DNA from: JAYZDP01 sp036337765
Lineage (GTDB): Bacteria > Acidobacteriota > Thermoanaerobaculia > Multivoradales > Multivoraceae
Assembly (NCBI GenBank): GCA_036337765.1
Contig: JAYZDP010000093.1
Span: 1 to 12,027 of the forward strand
Reading direction: 5' to 3'
DNA: 12,027 bases
Part shown: piece by piece, positions 1-9,744 of the stretch
Layout: every line of letters begins with the position of its first letter
Position numbering within the stretch: position 1 is the first letter of the stretch
Translations under genes and position numbers: made by a program
The notes under the pieces: generated by a model
Database searches by the model: none
What the model was told of the DNA's origin: nothing
The model's input: only the letters and a program-made list of their open reading frames with translations

Positions 1-342
1 AATCTCGAGCACAGTCTCCGACCCGTCGAGCTCGAGCAGTTCGGACATCAAGGCCACGATATACGGCTGCGAGATGGTCTGAGCGTGGCCGATCGAGAGT
101 GGGTGATCGGCGTACGCACTCGACTCGGCCTCGGCGGGAACGAAGCGGTGCCGCGGCACGCGCGACACGGCGTCGAGCACACGCTCGTCGGAGACTCCGC
201 GAGCCTGGATCTGACGCTTCACCATCTCGTCGCGCATCGTTCGGTACCTACCGGGCTCCTGCGCCGAAGTCGGATCCCCGCAGCCCAGAGCGGCGGCCGA
301 AACGGCGAGGGCAGCCGCGAGGCGGTGCCCACCGTGCCTCAT
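1..342 (-). CDS. pcm: Protein-L-isoaspartate O-methyltransferase, exported, partial (C-terminus outside window)
   Basis: The visible 114 residues match the N-terminal part of Pcm, which methylates isoaspartyl residues in aged proteins using S-adenosylmethionine so that they can be repaired. Seen: a helix beginning MVKRQIQARGV (residues 40-50), then RVPRHRFVP, then the family hallmark PLSIGHAQTISQPYIVALM (about residues 83-101), and finally ETVLEI, which is the start of SAM-binding motif I where the window ends. Residues 1-35 are an extension not found in cytoplasmic Pcm: basic MRHGGHR, an alanine/leucine-rich core, and LGC with Cys21, which reads as a Sec or lipoprotein signal. The lipobox is imperfect (Ala at -3). 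The ATG overlaps the TGA of the upstream phosphatase gene (ATGA), so the two are probably translationally coupled. A start at Met36 or Met40 would give a cytoplasmic enzyme, but the coupling and the hydrophobic leader favour the long form. Confidence 0.88.
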   Translation of the reverse strand, partial: MRHGGHRLAAALAVSAAALGCGDPTSAQEPGRYRTMRDEMVKRQIQARGVSDERVLDAVSRVPRHRFVPAEAESSAYADHPLSIGHAQTISQPYIVALMSELLELDGSETVLEI

Positions 343-1919
343 GCGCCGCGGCGCATGAGCAGGACAGTCTGGTCGTCCGACTGCGATCGGCCTTCGGAGA
401 ACCGCCGCATCTCCTCGTCGATGACCGCGATGACGTTCGGCAGTGGCTCGTTGCTGTGAGCGCGGAGCAGCTCCTCCAACCGCTCCTGGCCGTACTCCTC
501 GTCATCCAGCGCAGCGCACTCGGTGATGCCGTCGCTGTAGAGGCACAGCAGATCACCGGGATCGATGGCCAGGCTGCACCCCTTGTAGGCAGACCCCGCG
601 AGCAGGCCCAGCGGCATGCCGCTCGGACCGAGCTGGGTGATCTCACCGTCAGTACTGACGATAAGGCCCGGGTTGTGGCCGGCGTTGAGCGAGCGCAGCG
701 AGCCATCGCTGGGGTCGAGGCAGGCGAGGATCATGGTGATGAACTTGTTTGGGCTCGACGAATGGACGATGTGCTCGTTCAGCCTCGCGATCAACTGTTC
801 ATCAACCAACTCACCGTCGAATAGCAGCTGCAGGGCCGAGTGCAGTGTCGAGACTAGGAGAGCTGCCGCCAAGCCTTTGCCGGTGACGTCCGCGACGACC
901 AGGCCGTAGCGGCCGTCCGCGAGCTCGAGGTAGTCGTAGTAGTCACCACCCACCTGCCACGCCGGGCGATTCCAGCCCGCCAACTCGTAGCCGGCGATCT
1001 CTGGCGTCCCCTTCGGCAGCAGGCGACCCTGGATCTCAGCGGCCAGCTCCATCTCTCGTTCGAGGCGCTCCTTTTCGAGCGCCTGCCGATGCAGATAGGC
1101 GTTCTCTAAAGCGATGGCCGCCTGGTTGGCGAACAGGCCCAAAGTCCTGCGGTCGGCATCCTCGAACGGGCCGACGCCGGCGCGGCTCTCCTTGTCGCCG
1201 ATGGCCAGCAGGCCGCGTGAGACCCCGTCGATCTCGATCGGCAGCGCAAGCGTGTAGTCGGCTCCAGGGAGCAGGTCGACCGCCTCGTTCGCGTCACCCG
1301 CCAGGCTCGCGAGCTGTGGGTCGGAGGCCGAGATGGATTCGCGCGCGTCGCCGCCAATCGTGCCCTGGAGTCGGTAGTCGTCGCCCTCCCGCAGATAGAG
1401 CGCGCCGCGCCTGGCGTCGGACAGCGACACGGCGCGCAACAAGACCCCCTCGGACAGCTCGTCGAGGTTCAGCGTGGAGGCGATCGCGAGGCCGACCTCG
1501 TACACCGCCTCGAGCTCCACGAGGCGGTAGCCCTCCTGGAAGTTCTGCCGTCTCACCTGGTCTCGCAGCCGGTGCACCTCGCCGGCCTCGGCGAGGAGAA
1601 GATCGACTCCGGCGATCTCCGACACCTCGTCGCCCCGAGCCTCTGTGTGGAGCAGCGAGGCGTTCAGGCCGAGATCGAGTCGAGACAACCCTCGATCGTC
1701 GTCGCCAAGCTCCCCGGGAAAATCGGATTCGCCCCAGCTCGCCAACAACGGTCGCTCGCCGTCCTCCCCCCCATACAAGGCCGCCGCGGCGACACCCCGG
1801 GTCGTGCACCACAACTCGAGCATGCGCCCCAGCGAGCCACCGTTGCCGCGCTGGCCCACCTCTGCGAGCAGATCGCGCCAGGGGACGGCTACCGGCGAGC
1901 CCAGAGTCGTGTCGGGCAC
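339..1919 (-). CDS. rsbU: GAF-domain PP2C/SpoIIE-type serine phosphatase (RsbU-like)
   Basis: This 526-residue protein should dephosphorylate the STAS protein encoded just upstream, freeing it to bind the anti-sigma kinase. Residues 1-135 contain a poorly recognisable segment (about 33-110, perhaps a degenerate GAF) and a short helical linker. A GAF domain spans about 138-275, ending LFANQAAIALENAYLHRQ. A coiled coil runs from about 276 to 300 and ends in ELAAEIQGRLLP, the usual linker into SpoIIE phosphatases. The PP2C domain covers about 310-523. Its metal-binding acidic residues are present: GGDYYDY (Asp326), VVADVTGKG (Asp344), YSDGITE (Asp463) and SDDQTVLL (Asp515/516), so it should be active. 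No membrane segment is visible, so the signal is probably a cytosolic ligand of the GAF domain. The GTG start lies 1 nt after the stop of the STAS gene, with AGGGTGAG as the likely ribosome site. Confidence 0.92.
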   Translation of the reverse strand: MPDTTLGSPVAVPWRDLLAEVGQRGNGGSLGRMLELWCTTRGVAAAALYGGEDGERPLLASWGESDFPGELGDDDRGLSRLDLGLNASLLHTEARGDEVSEIAGVDLLLAEAGEVHRLRDQVRRQNFQEGYRLVELEAVYEVGLAIASTLNLDELSEGVLLRAVSLSDARRGALYLREGDDYRLQGTIGGDARESISASDPQLASLAGDANEAVDLLPGADYTLALPIEIDGVSRGLLAIGDKESRAGVGPFEDADRRTLGLFANQAAIALENAYLHRQALEKERLEREMELAAEIQGRLLPKGTPEIAGYELAGWNRPAWQVGGDYYDYLELADGRYGLVVADVTGKGLAAALLVSTLHSALQLLFDGELVDEQLIARLNEHIVHSSSPNKFITMILACLDPSDGSLRSLNAGHNPGLIVSTDGEITQLGPSGMPLGLLAGSAYKGCSLAIDPGDLLCLYSDGITECAALDDEEYGQERLEELLRAHSNEPLPNVIAVIDEEMRRFSEGRSQSDDQTVLLMRRGA

Positions 1920-1920
1920 C

Positions 1921-2277
1921 TCACCCTGCCGCCTGAGCCTGCTCGACGGCGGATGCTTCGTCGGGGGAGATGCTCGTGTACTGAGCCAGGCCCATGATGT
2001 GGAAGGTCTTGTCGATCGTCGGTGTCAGGTTGCAGAAGCCGAGGCGACCCTCGATCTCGATCATCCGCTCGATAATCTCGATCAGGATGGAGATTCCGAT
2101 CGAGTTGACGATCTTGGTCTTCTCCAGGTTCAGGAGCAAGCTCTTGTAGCCCTCTTCCAGGAGCTCGTAGGCAACCCGGGCGATCTCCTCGCCGCCCTGG
2201 TTGTTGATGTAGCCGTCGGTGTAGATGACCGCGATCCCCTCGCGCCGATCTACGTTGACTTTCATGCTCTCCGTCAT
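1921..2277 (-). CDS. rsbV: STAS-domain anti-sigma factor antagonist (RsbV/SpoIIAA-like)
   Basis: A single STAS domain of 118 residues, the normal size for this family. It is expected to bind the neighbouring RsbW-like kinase when unphosphorylated, be inactivated by that kinase on serine, and be reactivated by the neighbouring PP2C phosphatase. The segment KTKIVNSIGISILIEII (about 53-69) matches the phosphorylation loop of SpoIIAA/RsbV. Ser59 occupies the phospho-acceptor position, while the preceding Asp of the classic DS(S/T)G motif is Asn58 and the following residue is Ile60. Because the acceptor serine is kept, the protein is probably regulated in the usual way. The ATG is preceded by GAGGTGG at good spacing. 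It lies 12 nt after the kinase gene and 1 nt before the phosphatase gene. The C-terminal 15 residues are Ala/Gln-rich and probably disordered. Confidence 0.92.
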   Translation of the reverse strand: MTESMKVNVDRREGIAVIYTDGYINNQGGEEIARVAYELLEEGYKSLLLNLEKTKIVNSIGISILIEIIERMIEIEGRLGFCNLTPTIDKTFHIMGLAQYTSISPDEASAVEQAQAAG

Positions 2278-2289
2278 CGCAGTACCACC

Positions 2290-2715
2290 TCAGCGCGTCT
2301 TGCACATCACGACGGTCGTTCCCGTTGAACCCGACTCGATGCGAACCTCGTCCATCAGCCCTTCGATGATCTGCAGCCCCCAGCCGCGCCGACTCAGCGG
2401 CGCCTTGTCCGGCGAGGATGCGTTCTCAGGCGGACTGAACCCCACACCCTTATCCCGTACTGTGATCTGCAACGCCTCGGGCTCGGCCGACCCGAGAACC
2501 GAGAAGATCACCTGGAATCTACGACGCTTCGCTTGGCTGTGCTCGAGCGCATTGAGACACGCCTCGATCACCGCCATCTTCACCTCGTCGATCTTGTCCT
2601 GCGCCATCCCCATGGACTCGGCCACCGCCGACGCCTTCTCGCACGCAGCCAGCTCCATTTCTGGTTCCATGGGGAGGTTCACGATGACCTCCTTGAGAAC
2701 GGCAGGCTTCGCCAT
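2290..2715 (-). CDS. rsbW: Anti-sigma factor serine/threonine kinase (RsbW-like, GHKL ATPase)
   Basis: A 141-residue GHKL-fold protein of the RsbW/SpoIIAB type. The N box is EVKMAVIEACLNALEHS (residues 44-60, with Glu51 and Asn55). The G1 box is VRDKGVGF (86-93, with Asp88), and the G2 region is RRGWGLQIIEGLMDEV (109-124). Length and motif order match the family. It should phosphorylate the STAS protein encoded 12 nt downstream and, when that partner is phosphorylated, sequester a target. In classic systems the target is a sigma factor, but none is encoded in this window, so it may be unlinked or a different kind of protein. The ATG is preceded by a GGGGG tract about 8 nt upstream. The gene sits 22 nt after the small membrane-protein gene. 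Confidence 0.92.
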   Translation of the reverse strand: MAKPAVLKEVIVNLPMEPEMELAACEKASAVAESMGMAQDKIDEVKMAVIEACLNALEHSQAKRRRFQVIFSVLGSAEPEALQITVRDKGVGFSPPENASSPDKAPLSRRGWGLQIIEGLMDEVRIESGSTGTTVVMCKTR

Positions 2716-2737
2716 AGAAGGCCCCCAAATCTAGGGG

Positions 2738-2893
2738 TTAGAACGAGAGGTAGACCTGCGCGAGGTAGATCACGAAGGGATGGATCTGGTCGTGGATCAA
2801 GAGCCAAAAGAAAGCGAAGACAACACCTACTGACGCGATGGGCAGGATGGATACCCGGGGAATCGCGGCGTGTCTTCGGATGGATTCTAGCAT
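2738..2893 (-). CDS. Small predicted membrane protein, 51 aa, unknown function
   Basis: I do not recognise this protein. It begins MLESIRRHAAIPRVS, a basic N-terminus. A strongly hydrophobic stretch, LPIASVGVVFAFFWLLI (about residues 18-34), should span the membrane. The tail HPFVIYLAQVYLSF is also hydrophobic and aromatic, so a hairpin or a membrane-surface helix is possible. Support for a real gene comes from position rather than homology. The ATG has a good AAAGGGG ribosome site and lies about 19 nt downstream of the start point predicted from the sigma-54 element. The reading frame ends 22 nt before rsbW, and the codons are GC-rich at third positions in the second half. A longer reading from an ATG at 2941 is unlikely because that codon lies upstream of and inside the promoter. 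It could be a membrane sensor or anchor for the partner-switch proteins; that is inference. Confidence 0.55.
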   Translation of the reverse strand: MLESIRRHAAIPRVSILPIASVGVVFAFFWLLIHDQIHPFVIYLAQVYLSF

Positions 2894-2923
2894 CGTAGGC
2901 CCCTTTCTGGCTCCATAAGAGAA

Positions 2924-2938
2924 GCAAGGCCACTGCCA
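2924..2938 (-). promoter_or_regulatory. Sigma-54 (RpoN) -24/-12 promoter for the small ORF-rsbW-rsbV-rsbU-pcm operon
   Basis: On the minus strand the sequence reads TGGCAG, five bases, TTGC, then T. This closely matches the sigma-54 consensus TGGCAC-N5-TTGCW, with the invariant GG (2937-2936) and GC (2925-2924) exactly 10 bp apart. The predicted start point is near 2912. That leaves about 19 nt of leader carrying the AAAGGGG ribosome site of the small ORF, which is a sensible geometry. No good -35/-10 pair is visible in the same gap. A sigma-54 activator gene lies immediately upstream on the same strand. Confidence 0.72.
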
Positions 2939-2955
2939 CATTCACCGGGAAGTCG

Positions 2956-2980
2956 TAAGTCTTTGTGTTGTAAAGACTTA
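2956..2980. promoter_or_regulatory. Perfect 25-bp inverted repeat, candidate activator binding site
   Basis: The arms TAAGTCTTT and AAAGACTTA are perfect 9-bp inverted repeats around a 7-bp spacer (GTGTTGT on the plus strand). The centre lies about 56 bp upstream of the start point predicted for the sigma-54 promoter. Dyads of this size are typical of sites bound by Fis-type helix-turn-helix dimers such as the one at the C-terminus of the upstream activator. It is closer to the promoter than most enhancer sites. No U-tract follows on either strand, so an intrinsic terminator is less likely. Confidence 0.5.
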
Positions 2981-3160
2981 AGGGACCAACCGGCAACCGT
3001 AGTCGAAAGCGCTTGAGATCTTCCCGGGACATTTCGTCGCAGTTTCGAAGCCCTGGACGCGCTCACCCCGAGGGGATACGCCCATTCTGGCCTCCCAATA
3101 TTCCCCTGACGCCATCTTGCCGCGGATGCGGAAATACGCCGCACGGATTCCGTCGAGCCG

Positions 3161-4636
<1,476 letters not shown>

Positions 4637-4640
4637 CCCT

Positions 4641-7522
<2,882 letters not shown>

Positions 7523-7529
<7 letters not shown>

Positions 7530-7990
7530 CGCCCCTTGCGCGCCTCGGCGACCTCGCGATCCAGCTCGCGCTCACGCTCGCGCTGCCGCTTGTCGTGCAG
7601 TTTCTTGCCCTGCGCGACGGCGATCTCGACCTTGATCCATGCCCCGGAGGCGAACACCTTCAGCGGCACGATGGTCAGGCCCGTCTGCTGCACACGGCCC
7701 ACGAGCTTGTCGATCTCTCGACGATGCAGCAGCAGCTTGCGCGGCCGCTCCGGGTCATGGTTATGGATGTTGCCGTGGCTATACGGGCTGATATGGGCGT
7801 TGAGCAGCCAAGGCTCGCCGTGGCGCAGCTCGACGAAGGCGTCTTTCAGCTGGACCTGCCCGCGCCGCGCCGCCTTGACCTCCGTGCCGGTCAGCATGAT
7901 CCCCGCCTCCATCGTTTCGAGCAGGTCGTAGTTGCGATGGGCCCGTTTGTTCTGGGCCAACGGGCCGCGATTCTTGTCGTTCTTCTTCAT
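7523..7990 (-). CDS. smpB: SsrA-binding protein SmpB
   Basis: SmpB binds tmRNA and delivers it to stalled ribosomes for trans-translation. With the start at 7990 the protein is 155 residues, the normal length. Seen: LAQNKRAHRNYDLLETMEAGIMLTGTEVKA (11-40; family core AQN.KA..Y and GI.LTGTEVKS), ISPYSHGNIHNHDPER (68-82; family Y..GN..NH.P.R), RKLLLHRREID, and the basic tail GKKLHDKR (128-135). An in-frame ATG at 8104 would add 38 residues with no resemblance to SmpB and no ribosome site, so I reject it. The stop overlaps the GTG reading of uvrA, which suggests co-transcription. The tmRNA gene itself is not in the window. Confidence 0.96.
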
Positions 7991-8179
7991 GTGCCAGCCC
8001 GAATGAGTGGAAAACCGTTGCAGGAAAGCCTCAACACTGTCTCTTTTGCGCACTCGAACAAGGGTCCAGATCGTGTCCGCCTTCGAGGACATCCCTGTAA
8101 ACATCTCATTTTAAAGTATTTTACTTCTCTCGATGTGTCCTCATCAGGCTGGCACAGACTGTGCTAATCATTGCTACTG
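7991..8179. promoter_or_regulatory. Divergent intergenic region between smpB and lpxC
   Basis: This 189-bp region must contain promoters for both directions. It holds the most AT-rich patch of the window (about 8105-8128), including a small palindrome AAGTA-TTT-TACTT (8114-8126) and -10-like TAAAAT words facing smpB. No convincing -35 box accompanies them. Nearer lpxC lies a perfect 13-bp palindrome GCACAG-A-CTGTGC (8152-8164). The segment 7991-8104 continues open in the smpB frame but does not look coding. Confidence 0.35.
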
Positions 8180-9121
8180 ATGGCGAAGCATCCAGACTCT
8201 TTCTTTATCCAGCGCACGATCTCTCGCCCCGTTGGCATCAGCGGGGTGGGCATCCACAGCGGCGCCGACGTCCATCTTGAGCTGCACCCTGCGCCGCCGG
8301 ACGCCGGCATCTGCTTTCGGCGCGTCGACTGTGGCATCGAGATCCAGGCCCTTTCCAATCATGTGAGCTCGCTGGAGCTGGCGACGACGCTGGGAAAGGA
8401 CGACGTCCAGATCTCCACGGTCGAGCATCTCATGGCTGCCGTAGCGATGTGCGGCGTCGACAATCTGTTCGTCGACCTGGATGGCCCCGAGGTTCCGATC
8501 CTCGACGGCTCGGCGCTGCCCTACTGCCGACTGTTGGCGGCCGCGGGCTTTCGCCGCCAGGACGCGCTACGAAAGATCATGGCGATCACGTCACCGATCG
8601 AGGTCGACAAGGGCGACGGTCGCGCAATCCGCCTGAGCCCCTATCCCGGCCTGCGCGTGACCTACGGCATCGACTACGGTGACTTCGAGCCCATCGGCCA
8701 CCAGACCATCGACGTCGAGGTCAAGCCGGTCAGCTTCGAGCGCGATCTCGCGCCTGCACGCACCTTCGGCCTCCTGCGAGACGTCGAGCGCATGCACGAG
8801 GCGGGTCTCGGGTTGGGTGGCAACGAGAACAACTGCATCGTCTACGACGATCAGGGACCGATCAACACCCAGCTGCGCTTCGACGACGAACCGGTGCGTC
8901 ACAAGGCTCTCGATGCACTCGGCGACCTCGCACTGACGGGCTCGCCGATCTGGGGCCATCTCGAGGTCGAGCGCGGCGGGCACGCCCTGCACTTCTCCAT
9001 GCTCGAGGCGCTCGAGGACAACCGCGACTGCTGGACCTGGATGGGGGGAGAGACCACACCGCTCCGCCAGCCGGTCATCCAGCGCGCCCCGCTACGCATC
9101 GCCGCCTCGGGCCTGCAGTAG
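8180..9121 (+). CDS. lpxC: UDP-3-O-acyl-N-acetylglucosamine deacetylase (LpxC)
   Basis: LpxC is the zinc deacetylase of the committed step of lipid A synthesis, acting in the cytoplasm. The 313 residues cover the whole family length. Active-site motifs are intact: STVEHLMAA (79-87; catalytic Glu82, zinc ligand His83), HKALDALGDLAL (241-252; zinc ligands His241 and Asp245) and GGHALH (266-271; catalytic His268). DGPEVPILDGSALPY (101-115) and ARTFGLLRDVERMHEAGLGLG (193-213) are also typical. I chose ATG at 8180; a TTG at 8171 would add three residues with nothing to favour it. No Shine-Dalgarno sequence is visible before the ATG, so initiation may be leaderless or weak. It is divergent from smpB and followed by the DUF4390-ntrY pair on the same strand. 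Confidence 0.97.
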   Translation: MAKHPDSFFIQRTISRPVGISGVGIHSGADVHLELHPAPPDAGICFRRVDCGIEIQALSNHVSSLELATTLGKDDVQISTVEHLMAAVAMCGVDNLFVDLDGPEVPILDGSALPYCRLLAAAGFRRQDALRKIMAITSPIEVDKGDGRAIRLSPYPGLRVTYGIDYGDFEPIGHQTIDVEVKPVSFERDLAPARTFGLLRDVERMHEAGLGLGGNENNCIVYDDQGPINTQLRFDDEPVRHKALDALGDLALTGSPIWGHLEVERGGHALHFSMLEALEDNRDCWTWMGGETTPLRQPVIQRAPLRIAASGLQ

Positions 9122-9123
9122 CG

Positions 9124-9174
9124 CGCGCCGCGGACGGCGCGTTGCACTTCGCGCACGAAGTGTAGCGGTACACT
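9124..9174 (+). repeat. Three successive perfect inverted repeats (two overlapping) between lpxC and the DUF4390 gene
   Basis: Three hairpins with 4-nt loops fill the spacer. Repeat 1 is CGCGCCG/CGGA/CGGCGCG (9124-9141). Repeat 2 is CACTTCG/CGCA/CGAAGTG (9145-9162). Repeat 3 is AGTGTA/GCGG/TACACT (9159-9174). Repeats 2 and 3 share AGTG at 9159-9162, so they cannot form together. Repeat 1 begins 2 nt after the lpxC stop; repeat 3 ends 6 nt before the next ATG, which has no Shine-Dalgarno sequence. No U-tract follows any of them. They could act as a terminator, an mRNA-stabilising structure, an attenuator, or (repeat 3) an operator overlapping a -10-like TACACT. Confidence 0.6.
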
Positions 9175-9180
9175 CTGGCC

Positions 9181-9735
9181 ATGAGCGCGCGCGCGCTGCT
9201 ACTGGCTGGCCTGCTAGCACCCTCGACTGTCACGGGCGCACAGGAGGCCCGCATCGAGCAGCTCCACGTGCAACGTGACGGCCAACGTCTCCTAGTCAGC
9301 TTCGAGCTGGTCGACGGCGTTGACGAGCCCATGCTGAACAAGATTCAGAGCGGGCTCCCCACCGAGCTCGAGTACACGTTCCGGCTGCACCGGCCACGAA
9401 CCTGGTGGTTCGACAAGACCTATTCGCGGTCGACGCTGCAGATCATCGCGATGTACAACGCCGTGACCCAGGAGTATCTGATCAACTACAAACAAGACGG
9501 TCGCTTGATCGAGTCGCGAGTGGTCACGGATCTTCAAGCGTTGCACCAGGCGATGGCGTTGATCAACGCACTCCCGGTGTTCGGGGACATCGAAGACGAG
9601 CCGCCTCAGCGCACTCAGCTACAGGTGCGGGCCGACTTCGGTCAGCGCCACGTGCTGCTGCTCTTTCCCACCCGCATCAACACTTCTTGGGCTCGCTTCC
9701 GGATCGTCGACGCCGCACTGGCGCCCAGCGAATAG
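9181..9735 (+). CDS. DUF4390 domain-containing exported protein
   Basis: A 184-residue protein of unknown function. It starts MSAR, followed by a hydrophobic stretch ALLLAGLLAPSTVTG and a likely signal-peptidase site before GAQEA (about residue 20), so it is probably periplasmic. The remainder, with FELVDGVDEPMLNKIQSGLP (42-61), TWWFDKTYSR (74-83) and YNAVTQEYLINYK (92-104), matches my memory of DUF4390 proteins, a family that in several Gram-negative groups sits directly upstream of an NtrY-type kinase. The same arrangement is seen here, with only 9 nt between the genes. Inference: it may act with the extracytoplasmic part of that kinase. An in-frame stop at 9163 rules out a longer start. 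Confidence 0.8.
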   Translation: MSARALLLAGLLAPSTVTGAQEARIEQLHVQRDGQRLLVSFELVDGVDEPMLNKIQSGLPTELEYTFRLHRPRTWWFDKTYSRSTLQIIAMYNAVTQEYLINYKQDGRLIESRVVTDLQALHQAMALINALPVFGDIEDEPPQRTQLQVRADFGQRHVLLLFPTRINTSWARFRIVDAALAPSE

Positions 9736-9744
9736 AACCCCGCG

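Noticed and set aside
1217..1936. Plus-strand frame of 239 codons opposite the phosphatase gene
   Set aside because: Extremely Arg/Pro-rich product antisense to clear GAF-domain coding sequence; a composition artefact.
2738..2941. 67-residue version of the small membrane protein starting at 2941
   Set aside because: Its start codon lies upstream of the -24 element, so it could not be on the predicted transcript; the ATG at 2893 has a much better ribosome site.
2956..2980. Inverted repeat as the terminator of the sigma-54 regulator gene
   Set aside because: It lies about 180 nt past the stop codon, is AT-rich and lacks a U-tract on either strand.
3121..3160. Hairpin TGCGG/CCGCA (minus strand) just after the regulator's stop codon as a terminator
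   Set aside because: The stem is only five pairs with a 7-nt loop and no U-tract; not strong enough to call.
7991..8104. 38-residue N-terminal extension of SmpB from an ATG at 8104
   Set aside because: No similarity to SmpB, no ribosome site, and the start at 7990 gives the normal family length and N-terminus.
9183..9195. GC dinucleotide run at the start of the DUF4390 gene as a phase-variation tract
   Set aside because: Only about five GC units in a GC-rich coding sequence encoding Ala-Arg-Ala; too short to support slippage control.
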